64,000 nucleotides of DNA. Source: Martelella mediterranea DSM 17316. Lineage in GTDB: Bacteria; Pseudomonadota; Alphaproteobacteria; Rhizobiales; Rhizobiaceae. Made by a program: the position numbers and the translations under genes. The stretch is taken from positions 4,048,001 to 4,112,000 of the forward strand of contig NZ_CP020330.1 of the NCBI RefSeq assembly GCF_002043005.1, in the 5' to 3' direction. Under the pieces are notes generated by a model. The model saw only the letters and a list, made by a program, of their open reading frames with translations, searched no databases and was not told the DNA's origin. This document shows positions 26,989 through 36,076 of the stretch, piece after piece. Every line of letters starts with the position of its first letter. The first letter of the stretch is position 1.

Positions 26989-28985
26989 GCGACCGGAAAG
27001 GAAAGCATAACGATCGTTCCCCCGCCTTCCACGCTTTCGATATCAATGGCGGCGGCGTGGGCGGTGGCGATGCGCGACACCAGCGACAGCCCCATGCCGG
27101 TGCCCTTTATCCTGCTTGTATTGGAACCGCGCACCCTGGCCTGCAGCACCTTGCCGATTTCGTCGCTCGGAATGCCTATTCCCTGATCCTCAACGGCGAT
27201 CCGGACATTGCCGCCGACAATCTCGACGGACAGCATGACCGATCCATTGCCGGTCGGCCCCGAATACTTCACCGCATTTTCGAGAAGATTGACCAGCGCC
27301 AGATTGACCATATCGGCATCGACGCAGATCTCCGCCCCGACCGCATCCTCCATGATATCCACGGTAATGGTGGCATCCGGCATCAGGTCCCGGCTTCTGC
27401 GGGCGGCATCGAGCACGATCGTGCTGACAGGCGTGGGGGTTGCCTCAGGCTCCAGCGCCAGGCCTTGCACCCGGCTGCGCTCCAGATTGATTTCCAGCAC
27501 TTCGACCAGACGGGCGATGCCGCGCCGTATCCGCGCGATCCGCAGATGGTTGGCCTTGTCATCGTCCCTGAGCCCGAGCTCCATCGTATCGACGCTGGAC
27601 CGGATCGAGGCGAGCGGCGTGCGATACTGGTGCGAGATCACCTCCATGAAACGGACCTGGTTTTTCTGCTGCTGAAGCTCGGCTTCAAGCGCGGCCTCGG
27701 CGGTGCGTTTTGCCTCTGCGAGTTCGGCGGTGCGTATTTGGACCATTTCAGCCGCCCGCTGCCCGGCGCTGCGGGCGGCCTGGAGCGCTTCTTCCTGCAG
27801 GGCCGAATTGAGGCGATGGGCGGCTCTGAGACGCCAGCTCAGCATGGCAGTGAGGAGCAGCGCCTCCAGCAGGCAGGCTATGGCGTAGCCCTTGGAGGCC
27901 CAGTCCGGCAGGCCCGGCACATTCCAGTAATAGAGCAGCATCACCGTCATTCCGACCCACAGCACCAGGAAGGCGGCGGCGCGCAGATAACTTGCCCAGT
28001 CTCCCGGCCTGATCGTCACCAACCCGTAGATGGCCGCAAGCGTGACGCAGGCCAGTATGAAGATATTGCGCACCGGCGCTGTGTAGAGGTTGAGTCCGAC
28101 GAAAATCGAAAGTGTGGAAACAAGGCCGACTGCGCCGGAGATGACGCAGACCCAATACATCCAGTGGCGCGGACTGGTGAGGTCGAACGCCCGCATCGTC
28201 GTCATCGCGCCGGCCAACAGGCCGAAGGACGAAAAGAAGGCCAGAAACAGATCATTGCCTCTGCCGCCCTCGGAAAACAGCAGCCGCGCATAACCGAGAC
28301 TGCCGATATGATAGGCTGCCGCCGAGATCGTGCTGAGCGCCAGAAACAGATAGAGCGGATCGGGATCAGAGCGATAGAGCATGAGCTGGGTGACAAGCAG
28401 CAGCGCCATGCATCCGATCACGGCGCCACCGACCGTGGAGACCAGCGCCTTGTGCATCAGATAGTCCCTGGGCTGATAGAACCGCACATTCAACATCATC
28501 ATGACATTGGGAGAGGCAGCGCGGATATAGATCACCTTCGCAATGCCGGCGCCGAATTCGAGCGCCACCGCATCCTCGAAACCGGACAAGGCGTCATCGG
28601 AGAGCGGCCGGCCCGCGCCCAGACCGAAATGGGCGAAATCCACCACCGACAGGCGGGGGCGTTCATCGGCTGCATAGACGTCCACGAACTCGACGAAGGT
28701 CGGAGTCAGCGCCATGACCGCCGGCATCGCCTTTTGCGAGGTGACCGTGATGCGCAGCCAAACCGCATCCCTGGTAAACTGAGCCGGTATCCCGCTGTCT
28801 TTCACCGGTCTGAAGTCGGCGTCGCCTCCGATAATATCAGCCAGCGTCAAAGTCGCTGAAGGATCGGTAAAAATCGCGAACTCCGGTTCGGATATCACAT
28901 CGGCGCGCGCCGGACCGACGGCCGCAAGCATCGCGGCGACAAGCACCGGAAGCACGCAGAACAGAAGACGGCATTGATTGCGCAA
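26955..28985 (-). CDS. 7TMR-DISM sensor histidine kinase
   Basis: A 676-residue membrane kinase. A signal peptide (1-28) is followed by a periplasmic sensor domain (about 30-170, DISMED2-like), seven hydrophobic helices (about 178-382), a short coiled coil (about 393-445), the dimerisation domain with phospho-acceptor His452 in SHQYRTPLASIRSS, and an ATPase domain with N box NLALVNLLENAVKYS (561-575), VEDQGIGIP and GTGMGLSLV. The H box has Gln where Glu is usual (HQYRTPL). The start is a TTG with GGGAG upstream, which is not certain. The response regulator gene downstream on the other strand (29847) is the likely partner. Confidence 0.9.
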   Translation of the reverse strand: MRNQCRLLFCVLPVLVAAMLAAVGPARADVISEPEFAIFTDPSATLTLADIIGGDADFRPVKDSGIPAQFTRDAVWLRITVTSQKAMPAVMALTPTFVEFVDVYAADERPRLSVVDFAHFGLGAGRPLSDDALSGFEDAVALEFGAGIAKVIYIRAASPNVMMMLNVRFYQPRDYLMHKALVSTVGGAVIGCMALLLVTQLMLYRSDPDPLYLFLALSTISAAAYHIGSLGYARLLFSEGGRGNDLFLAFFSSFGLLAGAMTTMRAFDLTSPRHWMYWVCVISGAVGLVSTLSIFVGLNLYTAPVRNIFILACVTLAAIYGLVTIRPGDWASYLRAAAFLVLWVGMTVMLLYYWNVPGLPDWASKGYAIACLLEALLLTAMLSWRLRAAHRLNSALQEEALQAARSAGQRAAEMVQIRTAELAEAKRTAEAALEAELQQQKNQVRFMEVISHQYRTPLASIRSSVDTMELGLRDDDKANHLRIARIRRGIARLVEVLEINLERSRVQGLALEPEATPTPVSTIVLDAARRSRDLMPDATITVDIMEDAVGAEICVDADMVNLALVNLLENAVKYSGPTGNGSVMLSVEIVGGNVRIAVEDQGIGIPSDEIGKVLQARVRGSNTSRIKGTGMGLSLVSRIATAHAAAIDIESVEGGGTIVMLSFPVAQAGESLESRA

Positions 28986-29171
28986 ACGCGATTTTCTCCC
29001 TCATATCCGGCTTCGCCGGAGCATCGCCTCAACGAGACGCCGGCGGCGCAGCGAAGGCGGCATGCGCCCCGGCCTCGCTGCCGTTGTGGCCATTATAGCC
29101 AAGCAATGATGAGGCGCGTTGCGTCAAGGCGAAATCGCCCCGAGCGCCGGACGAAAACCTGATCACCGCTG

Positions 29172-29552
29172 TTATTCGAGGTTCGACGGCGCGCAGTAGG
29201 TGTCGTGAATGTTGCAGCCTTCCGCGCCACCCTCGGCGCATTTTGCCATGGCCTCATCCTGGGAGGCCTGCCTGCTGGAACCGGCGCCGATTCCCATCGC
29301 GGCCCTGCTCGTCGCCCGCGCGAGCGAAACGCACATATCCGCTCCCGAAAAGGCAATCTCGCAGTCGCCGGCGCCGCCCTTGCCGCATTCCGACATCGCC
29401 TTGTCGCTGGCCGCCGATTCGGAGTCCGCTTCGGCAAAGCCGACATCCTGGGTGGAGCTGCTATAGGCAACCGCAACATTGGAGCCCGCGAATGCCGCAG
29501 CCGGCAGCGCCCATATTGCCGCGACGACGACCATTTCCAGAAACTTTTTCAT
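29172..29552 (-). CDS. Small secreted DUF4189-like protein
   Basis: A 126-residue exported protein: signal peptide MKKFLEMVVVAAIWALPAAAFA, then a compact domain with two similar halves (ASDKAMSECGKGGAGDCEIAFSGADMCVSLA and ASQDEAMAKCAEGGAEGCNIHDTYCA), each with three cysteines. This Cys pattern and the AVAYSSSTQDVGFAEADSE opening fit DUF4189 proteins of unknown function. The ATG has GGGGGT close upstream. It lies between the sensor kinase and the response regulator, so it could be a target or a periplasmic partner of that system. Confidence 0.75.
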   Translation of the reverse strand: MKKFLEMVVVAAIWALPAAAFAGSNVAVAYSSSTQDVGFAEADSESAASDKAMSECGKGGAGDCEIAFSGADMCVSLARATSRAAMGIGAGSSRQASQDEAMAKCAEGGAEGCNIHDTYCAPSNLE

Positions 29553-29846
29553 GTGACCCCCGATCCGAAACCGCTGAAACCGCCGGCAGCGTCCCCGGCA
29601 CTTTGTTCATGCTAAAATAAATATTTACCCGCATCAAATATAAACAACGCCAATGCTGCCCACGATCCAGGAAATAAAGTAATACAATGTAACGAAACAT
29701 GACGCACCGATCTGGAAACTGAAGCAAATCCAACTGCGGGCCGCTTGATCCTGACGGCAGGCTTTGACATGTCAGCAAAGCCGTACATTAAATATGTCCC
29801 GACGCATGCCTCATCACATCTCGCTCAAGGGGAGCCCCATCACACA

Positions 29847-30566
29847 ATGGCTGGCCAGACACAACAGGCAGAAGACGACGCACACGGAATCCGCATTCTT
29901 CTCGTGGAGGATGAGCGGGATTTGCGGCAGAGCTTCGCCGACTACCTGACGATGCGGGGCAACACGGTGACGGAAGCGAGTTCCGGGCTCGAATTTTACC
30001 GGGCGTTGCGAAAACAGAAGTTCGATGTCGCCATCATCGACGTCAACCTGCCCGATATCAGCGGTTTCGAACTTGCCGAGGAACTTGCCAAGGAAACCGA
30101 AGGCGTGGGCATCGTCATGCTGACGGCCCGTGCCGGCCGCGAGGACCGTATCAGCGGCTATAGCGCCGGCGCCGATCTCTATCTGACGAAACCGGTTGAT
30201 GGCGATGAACTGCTTCTGGCGGTCAACAATCTGGCGCGTCGCCTCTCCGAAAAGACCTCCGTTGCGTTAGCCCCCTGGAAGCTCGATACGGTCGGCTACA
30301 CGCTGACCGCGCCCAATGGCACCCGGATCGAGCTTACCGGCCGGGAGCTCGATTTCCTGAAACTGCTTGCCGATGGCGGCGGCAATCCGGTCAGCCGCGC
30401 GGTTCTGTCCGCCGAGCTTGGCTATGACGACCGGCCGGAGGCGCGCGGCATCGACGCTATCATTCAAAGGCTGAAGCACAAGGCCGGCGCGATCGACATG
30501 GACCTGCCGATCAAGACGATTCGCCTCGTCGGCACCAGCTTCACCGCGACGGTCGAGATCAGATAG
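29847..30566 (+). CDS. OmpR-type response regulator
   Basis: A 239-residue two-domain regulator. The receiver domain (about 15-130) has the acidic pair in LLVEDERD, phospho-acceptor Asp65 in VAIIDVNLPDISG and Lys115 in LTKP. The C-terminal winged-helix (about 145-239) includes ELTGRELDFLKLLADGGGNPVSR and RLKHKAGAIDMDLPIKTIRLVGTSF. The ATG at 29847 has AAGGGGAG upstream; further upstream ATG codons add a non-conserved leader. It is divergent from the DUF4189 gene and the 7TM histidine kinase. The last eight bases overlap the convergent gene. Confidence 0.92.
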   Translation: MAGQTQQAEDDAHGIRILLVEDERDLRQSFADYLTMRGNTVTEASSGLEFYRALRKQKFDVAIIDVNLPDISGFELAEELAKETEGVGIVMLTARAGREDRISGYSAGADLYLTKPVDGDELLLAVNNLARRLSEKTSVALAPWKLDTVGYTLTAPNGTRIELTGRELDFLKLLADGGGNPVSRAVLSAELGYDDRPEARGIDAIIQRLKHKAGAIDMDLPIKTIRLVGTSFTATVEIR

Positions 30567-31758
30567 CCTCGTCCCGCCAACCCGGCAGGTAGTCGACCTT
30601 ATCGACACCGGTGAAACGGGCGAGGCGCGCAAGCTCGGCGTCCAGCTTTTCCAGACGGCCCGAGGAGGCGCGCACGCCCGGCTCCAGCCACAACCTGCGG
30701 ACATCGAGCGAGGAACGCTTGCGATCGGCCTTCATGTCGATCCGTCCGATCATGCGGTCGCCCTCGATCAGCGGAAAGACGTAATAGCCGTATTGCCGCT
30801 TCGGCTCCGGCACGAAGACCTCGATGCGATAGGAAAAGCCGAACAGCCGTTCCGCCCGCGCCCGGTCGCGCAGCAGCGGATCGAACGGGCTCAAGACGCG
30901 CACCCGCGAGGGCGGTTCCGGCACGTCGAACAGAACCGGCATCTCCTCGGCAAGCGCCACCGCCGCGCGCGGCCTGCCGCCGTCGACGGTTTCCACCTGC
31001 ACCTCGACGAGTTGGCCCGCATTGGCATCCACCCAAGCCTTGGCCTCCTGCGGCGTGATGACCGCGAAAAAGGCGGCGATCTCGCCGGAGGTCGCAAAGC
31101 CGAGGCGAGAAAGCGCGGCACGGCAGGCCCAGTCGACGAATTCCGCGTGATCGACCTCGTCCAAACGGTATTGGTCCGGGACCACCCGCTCGGCCAGATC
31201 GTAGGCCTTCTGGAAATTATGCCTGTGGCAGATCGCGAAATGGCCGGTGCGCCAGTGATATTCCAGCGCGGTCTTGGCTGGATGCCAGTTCCACCAGCCG
31301 CCGGAGACGTGATCCTCCTGCTTCAGCTCTCGGGCGAAGATCGGGCCGTTCGCCCGCACCTGTTCATAGGTGTGCTCGAACGCGGCGGCAAAGTCCTCCC
31401 CGTGCCATTTGCGCCAGCGCTCCTGCAGACGCTCCTCCTCGCGCCGGAAACGGTGTTTCCAATAGGGATAGAACGTCGTCGGAATGATGGAGGCATCATG
31501 GGTCCAGTGCTCGAACAACGCCCGGTCGCGTTCCAGAAGCGCCGTGAGATGCTCGCGGCGAAAGGTCTGGTTGCGCGAAAACAGGATCAGGTCATGGGCG
31601 CGCTCGACCGTGCGGATCGAGTCCACCTGCACGAAGCCGATCGTCTCGATCAGATCGAGAAGCCCGGCCTTGTCCATCGCCCTGCCGGGCGGAATGGAGA
31701 GCCCCTGTCGGGCGAGGAAGATGCGCCGGGCATCGGCGTTGGAGATCGTGATGGTCAT
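30559..31758 (-). CDS. YcaQ/AlkZ-like winged-helix DNA glycosylase family protein
   Basis: A 399-residue protein of the HTH_42 family, related to AlkZ and E. coli YcaQ, which unhook interstrand crosslinks or excise alkylated bases. The catalytic QxD element is visible in GFVQVDSIRTVERAHDLILFSR, and the conserved C-terminal block LSPFDPLLRDRARAERLFGFSYRIEVFVPEPKRQYGYYVFP follows. Length fits the YcaQ-like branch. A DNA-repair role is inferred from the family; neighbours give no further clue. Confidence 0.85.
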   Translation of the reverse strand: MTITISNADARRIFLARQGLSIPPGRAMDKAGLLDLIETIGFVQVDSIRTVERAHDLILFSRNQTFRREHLTALLERDRALFEHWTHDASIIPTTFYPYWKHRFRREEERLQERWRKWHGEDFAAAFEHTYEQVRANGPIFARELKQEDHVSGGWWNWHPAKTALEYHWRTGHFAICHRHNFQKAYDLAERVVPDQYRLDEVDHAEFVDWACRAALSRLGFATSGEIAAFFAVITPQEAKAWVDANAGQLVEVQVETVDGGRPRAAVALAEEMPVLFDVPEPPSRVRVLSPFDPLLRDRARAERLFGFSYRIEVFVPEPKRQYGYYVFPLIEGDRMIGRIDMKADRKRSSLDVRRLWLEPGVRASSGRLEKLDAELARLARFTGVDKVDYLPGWRDEAI

Positions 31759-31908
31759 GGCGCGAGGCTAATCCGATTCGGACAAAATAAGAACATCCTA
31801 TCTGCGCCGCCCTGACGCGACGTCCCGGCAACCTGTGCAGCAGCGGGAACGACCCTTCCGGAACCGGACTTTCATGCCTATAAGAGGAAAAAATGTCCGG
31901 GGGCGAGA

Positions 31909-32586
31909 TTGCAGATCGAATTCATTGAGGCCGGTGTCACGCATGAAGGCCGGGTGGCGCTTCATCCGCTGACGCTGACGCTGACCGGCCGCAGGGTCGG
32001 CGTGATCGGCCTCAACGGCTCCGGCAAGACCACCTTCGCGCGGTTGATCAACGGCCTGACCCAGCCCACGACCGGCGCTGTCGCGGTCAACGGCCGCGAT
32101 ACTGTTTCCGAAACGCAAGCGGTGATGGCGGATGCGGGCTTCGTGTTCCAGTCGCCGCAGAACCAGATCATCCTGCCGATCCTTCAGGACGATATCGAAC
32201 TGGGGCTGAAGGCGCGCGGCGTTGCCAAGGCGGAGATCGCCGAACGTGCGCAGGAGGCGCTCGCTCGCCTCGGCATCGCCCACCTCGCCAGACGCCGCTC
32301 CCATGAGCTTTCCGGCGGGGAACTTCAGCTTGCCGCCCTTGCCGCCGTGCTCGCCACCTGCCCCTCGCTGGTGATCCTCGACGAGCCGACCAACCAGCTC
32401 GACCTCAAGAACCGCCGCCGCGTCGCCGATACGATCGCGGCGCTTGACGAGGATGTCATCATCATCTCCCACGATCTATCCATTCTGGGTGGTTTCGAGC
32501 GGGTCCTGCTGTTTCACGAGGGGCGACTTGCCGGAGACGGCGCGCCGGAAGATGTGATCGTGCGATACGAGGCGATGAACCGCTGA
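31909..32586 (+). CDS. bioM: Biotin ECF transporter ATPase BioM
   Basis: A 225-residue energy-coupling-factor A component. Walker A is GLNGSGKTTFARL, the Q loop is FQSPQNQIILPIL (the ECF-typical variant), the signature is LSGGELQLAALAA and Walker B is LVILDEPTNQLDL. The start is TTG with GGGGGCGAG just upstream; no better in-frame ATG exists. It overlaps bioN by one base and is followed by bioY, giving the classic bioMNY order. No BioR box of the TTATMKATAA type was obvious upstream. Confidence 0.93.
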   Translation: MQIEFIEAGVTHEGRVALHPLTLTLTGRRVGVIGLNGSGKTTFARLINGLTQPTTGAVAVNGRDTVSETQAVMADAGFVFQSPQNQIILPILQDDIELGLKARGVAKAEIAERAQEALARLGIAHLARRRSHELSGGELQLAALAAVLATCPSLVILDEPTNQLDLKNRRRVADTIAALDEDVIIISHDLSILGGFERVLLFHEGRLAGDGAPEDVIVRYEAMNR

Positions 32587-33206
32587 TGCAATCGCTCTAT
32601 GTCGAAGCAGACAGTATTCTCCACCGCATGGCCCCGGGCGTGAAGCTTGGCGGGCTGGTCATCTTTTCGCTCGCCGTGTTCTTCACGGCAAACCTTTGGG
32701 GGCTGGCCGGTTTCGCCGCCGTCGCGGCATTTGCCTATTTCACTTTGCCGATCAGACTGCGTCCGGCTCTGGCCCGGCTGGTGCCGATGGCGCTCGCCGT
32801 CCTGCTCGTCGGCGGCTTCAGCCTGATCTTCAATCCCTGGGAGCAGGCGCTGGTCTCCGTGCTCAGGCTTTCGGCGCTGATGCTGGCGGCCGCCGCCATC
32901 ACGGCAGCGACCTCCGTGCCGGACTTTATCGACACGATCACGCGCGCCGCCCGGCCGCTCGAGAAGACCGGGCTGGTGCGCGCGGCCGATATCGGGCTGG
33001 CGGTCGGGCTTGTCATCCGCTTCGTGCCGGATATTCTCTCCCGCTATGGCGCGATCCGCGATGCCCACCGGGCCCGGGGGATACGGTTTCGCCCGCGGGG
33101 CGCGATTGTCCCGCTGATCATCTTGACCCTGCGCGATGCCGACAGTATCGCCGACGCCATCGATGCCCGCGGCATTCGCGGAGAAGACAGAAGGAACGTC
33201 AAATGA
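32586..33206 (+). CDS. bioN: Biotin ECF transporter transmembrane protein BioN
   Basis: A 206-residue EcfT-type membrane protein with about five helices. The two Ala-Arg-Gly coupling motifs expected of T components are seen as AHRARGI and DARGIRG near the C-terminus; they dock on the ATPase. It starts on the last base of the bioM stop context and overlaps bioY by four bases, so the three subunits are translated together. Confidence 0.92.
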   Translation: MQSLYVEADSILHRMAPGVKLGGLVIFSLAVFFTANLWGLAGFAAVAAFAYFTLPIRLRPALARLVPMALAVLLVGGFSLIFNPWEQALVSVLRLSALMLAAAAITAATSVPDFIDTITRAARPLEKTGLVRAADIGLAVGLVIRFVPDILSRYGAIRDAHRARGIRFRPRGAIVPLIILTLRDADSIADAIDARGIRGEDRRNVK

Positions 33207-33775
33207 ACTCGCGTGATCTGGTTCTGGTGTCGCTTTTCGCGGCCATCATCGTGGCGCTCGGCCTGCTGCCGGCCATACCGCTCGCCTTCATTCCCGTGCC
33301 GATCACCGCGCAGACGCTCGGCGTGATGCTCGCCGGTCTGATCCTCGGGCGCAGGCGCGGCGCGGCGGCGGTGCTGGTGGTGTTCGTGCTGGTCGCGATC
33401 GGCCTTCCCGTGCTTGCCGGCGGGCGCGGCGGCCTCGGCAGTTTCGCCGCTCCGACGGCGGGCTTCCTCATCGGCTGGCTGCCGGCGGCCTATGTCGCAG
33501 GCGCGCTTGCCGAATATGCGGCCGAAACCGATCATGCGCTGCGCCAGACCTTCGGCTTCTTCATCGCGGCCTTCGCCGGCGGCATCGTGGTCGTCTATTT
33601 CTTCGGGATCGCCTGGCTTGCCTATGGCATCGGCATGGGCATTTCCCCCGCAGTCGCAGGCTCCATGGGCTTCATTCCGGGCGATATCATCAAGGCGGTA
33701 CTGGCGGCGCTGGCAGCGCGCGCGGTGATGGTCGGTTATCCGCTGCTGCCGAAGAGCCTCTCGAACGAGGCCTGA
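33203..33775 (+). CDS. bioY: Biotin transporter substrate-binding subunit BioY
   Basis: A 190-residue S component with six hydrophobic helices. BioY hallmarks are IPVPITAQTLGVMLAGLILGRRRGAAAVLV and GLPVLAGGRGGLGSFAAPTAGFLIG, the biotin-binding region. It should take up biotin alone at high affinity or with BioMN. The ATG at 33203 overlaps the bioN stop (ATGA). No biotin synthesis genes are present nearby. Confidence 0.94.
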   Translation: MNSRDLVLVSLFAAIIVALGLLPAIPLAFIPVPITAQTLGVMLAGLILGRRRGAAAVLVVFVLVAIGLPVLAGGRGGLGSFAAPTAGFLIGWLPAAYVAGALAEYAAETDHALRQTFGFFIAAFAGGIVVVYFFGIAWLAYGIGMGISPAVAGSMGFIPGDIIKAVLAALAARAVMVGYPLLPKSLSNEA

Positions 33776-33809
33776 TTTCTCAAGCGCGGAGGTGTCAGCC
33801 GGTCTCGCG

Positions 33810-34208
33810 CTAATCGAGAAACGAAAACAGCCAGTCCCGCGTCGCTTCCGGCAGCGGGGCCGGTTCGCCGTTCACCCGATTGACCGCCGTCCACAGCAGT
33901 TCGACCTCGGCGGCGATGTGATTGCCGGACTGCACCGCGACATTGAAGCCGATCGACTTGCCGCCGATCTTGGCCGCGCGCACAACCAGATCCGCGGTCT
34001 CGCCGTTCTTCAGCCCGCGGTAAAACGTGCAGCCGACCTTGCGGACCACATAGGCGGGCTCGTTCTCCACTTCCGGACGATACTGCCAGAACCGCGCAAG
34101 AGCTTCCTCGGCATGCTCGATATAGGCGGCGGTGTGCATGCGCCCGTGCATGTCGATATCGCGATAGGGAACGCGAAGTTCCGTTCTTTCAGGATGAAGC
34201 TCATCCAT
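33810..34208 (-). CDS. Acyl-CoA thioesterase (4HBT hot-dog fold)
   Basis: A 132-residue hot-dog-fold thioesterase of the YbgC/4HBT type, predicted to hydrolyse acyl-CoA esters. The active-site strand-helix is RVPYRDIDMHGRMHTAAYIEHAEEAL, with the catalytic Asp in DIDMHG. The ATG at 34208 (MDELHPERTELRVPYRD) suits the family; a longer TTG start adds unconserved sequence. It is convergent with bioY and separate from it. Confidence 0.85.
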   Translation of the reverse strand: MDELHPERTELRVPYRDIDMHGRMHTAAYIEHAEEALARFWQYRPEVENEPAYVVRKVGCTFYRGLKNGETADLVVRAAKIGGKSIGFNVAVQSGNHIAAEVELLWTAVNRVNGEPAPLPEATRDWLFSFLD

Positions 34209-34350
34209 CGGCCACACCTTCCCGGCGCAAGAGGCGCCGTTACGCACGTTTTCACCGGCTTCTCGCAAGCACGCAAATGCGCTGCAATGCGAAAAAGCTC
34301 AGCACTCTATAGAACCTTTCCAAGTCAAACGCCATGATATGGTTATCTAA

Positions 34351-34617
34351 TACCAAGGACCGATGATTAGAACCCATATGACCGGAGCGATTTTGAAAGC
34401 CGGCTAGGCGAAAACCGCAGTCGTAGCCATAGCTACGGCGAGGACTTTCAACGACGCGGGCTTTCAAAAGCGCCCGGCCCTTTCAGGGTGCGGCTGGAAT
34501 GGCCCCCGAGAGCGTCAAAATCCTCGCGCGATGCTCAAGCATCGCTCTGCGGTGTTTTCCTACTCGGATGGCCATTCCAGCGCGCATCATATGGGTCCTA
34601 ATCATCGGTCCTTGGTA
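34351..34617. repeat. 267-bp foldback (MITE-like) element with cloverleaf structure
   Basis: Two 30-base arms (34351-34380 and 34588-34617) are inverted repeats matching at 29 of 30 positions and begin CCAAGGACC just inside a TA dinucleotide at each end. Between them are two further nested hairpins: 34391-34401 with 34459-34469, enclosing 34422-34437, and 34493-34504 with 34570-34581 (perfect 12 bp), enclosing 34528-34545. It carries no reading frame of note. The overall plan resembles a non-autonomous IS630/mariner-like MITE with a TA target; the family is not known to me. Confidence 0.75.
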
Positions 34618-34708
34618 TAATGGTTAGCAAGCGCCCCGCTTGACTTGCAATCGCGCCGGGGCGCATTACCTTGCCGGAACGAAACGCGATGATCGGAGAG
34701 GCCAGACC

Positions 34709-34963
34709 ATGACGGAAGCAACGAAACCGACCGATGTGACCGGCCTCAGCTTCGAGCGCGCCGTCGAGGAACTCGAATCGATCGTTGCGCGGCTGGAACG
34801 CGGCGACGTCGCGCTGGAAGAATCCATCAAGATCTATGAACGCGGCGAGGCCCTGAAGAAGCATTGCGAAAAGCTGCTGAGCGCGGCCGAGGCCCGGGTC
34901 GAGAAGATCCGCCTTGACCGCGATGGCAAGCCGGCAGGAACGGAACCGCTGGACCCACAATAG
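34709..34963 (+). CDS. xseB: Exodeoxyribonuclease VII small subunit
   Basis: An 84-residue subunit of exonuclease VII, which degrades single-stranded DNA. The family segment [45 protein letters not shown] is present and predicted to be largely helical. The ATG at 34709 follows CGGAGAGG. In Rhizobiales xseB often precedes dxs; here a pirin gene lies between them. Confidence 0.95.
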   Translation: MTEATKPTDVTGLSFERAVEELESIVARLERGDVALEESIKIYERGEALKKHCEKLLSAAEARVEKIRLDRDGKPAGTEPLDPQ

Positions 34964-34997
34964 AGATCGGCGCACACCGGCGCCCGGAGTATCGGAC

Positions 34998-35927
34998 ATG
35001 TCGTTTTTTCCCGGCAAGGACCCCGAATTCGGAGATGCCGAAAGCTGCAATGCCGTCACACAGCTCATAATTCCTCGCACCAGCGATATCGGCGGCTTCG
35101 AGGTGCGGCGCGCGCTGCCGACAATCAAGCGCCGGCTCGTCGGCCCTTTCATCTTCTTCGATCGCATGGGCCCGGCCCGTTTCGGCGGTCATGGCGAGGC
35201 GTTGGACGTCAAGCCGCATCCCCATATCGGGCTTTCGACCGTCACCTACCTGACCTCCGGCGAGATCGGCCACCGCGACACGCTCGGCAACCACACCGTC
35301 ATCCGCCCCGGCGACGTCAACCTGATGACGGCGGGGCGCGGCATTGTCCACTCCGAGCGCACGCCCGACGACCTGCGCCTGCGCCCGCATGCGCTGTCCG
35401 GCGTCCAGACCTGGCTCGCCCTTCCGGAACGCGACGAGGAGATTGATCCGAGCTTCGGCCACACCGAGAAGAACGCGCTTCCGACCATTTCGGAGACCGG
35501 CGTCAGCGGACGCCTCGTGCTCGGCCATTTCTGCGGGATGAAGGCCGATGTGAAGACCCACACTGATACGCTTCTGGCCGATATCGCACTGCGCCCCGGC
35601 GCCCGGCTCTCGTTTCCGGCAGAGCATGAGGAACGCGCGATCTATATCCTTGAAGGCCAGTTGGGCGTTGCCGGCGACGTGTTTGATGCCGAGCAATTGC
35701 TGGTGCTTGCCCCCAATGACCCGATCACAATCGAGGGAGCGGGGGAACACGGATGCCGCCTCATGCTTTTTGGCGGAGAGGCGTTGGAAAAGCCGCGCCA
35801 TATCTGGTGGAATTTCGTGTCCTCCTCGAAGGAACGGATAGAACAGGCAAAGGAAGACTGGCGGCAGGGCCGGTTCGGACTGGTGCCGGGAGACGAGAAG
35901 GAATTTGTTCCTTTGCCCGAACGCTGA
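34998..35927 (+). CDS. Pirin family protein
   Basis: A 309-residue bicupin. The N-terminal pirin domain contains the metal-ligand region VKPHPHIGLSTVTYL and GDVNLMTAGRGIVHSERTP, and the C-terminal pirin_C domain includes HEERAIYILEGQLGVAG. Bacterial pirins can act as quercetin dioxygenases or redox-responsive regulators; the role here is not determined. The ATG at 34998 (MSFFPGKDPEFGDAES) is preferred to the longer frame that overlaps xseB. The gap to xseB is 34 bases. Confidence 0.9.
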   Translation: MSFFPGKDPEFGDAESCNAVTQLIIPRTSDIGGFEVRRALPTIKRRLVGPFIFFDRMGPARFGGHGEALDVKPHPHIGLSTVTYLTSGEIGHRDTLGNHTVIRPGDVNLMTAGRGIVHSERTPDDLRLRPHALSGVQTWLALPERDEEIDPSFGHTEKNALPTISETGVSGRLVLGHFCGMKADVKTHTDTLLADIALRPGARLSFPAEHEERAIYILEGQLGVAGDVFDAEQLLVLAPNDPITIEGAGEHGCRLMLFGGEALEKPRHIWWNFVSSSKERIEQAKEDWRQGRFGLVPGDEKEFVPLPER

Positions 35928-36076
35928 AATTCGCTAGAAACGATTTAGGGCGCGTCCAGATGGCTGCCGGTTTTCCGGCCCGTCACGCGTGAAGACAAGA
36001 AAAGAGAACATTTCCGGCTTGTGCCGCAGATGCTTCAGGCAGGAACAACGTCTTTCAGGGCGTATGAGGCTCCACA

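Noticed and set aside
31800..31908. BioR box or riboswitch upstream of bioMNY
   Set aside because: No TTATMKATAA-type palindrome or conserved aptamer-like structure was found in the leader.
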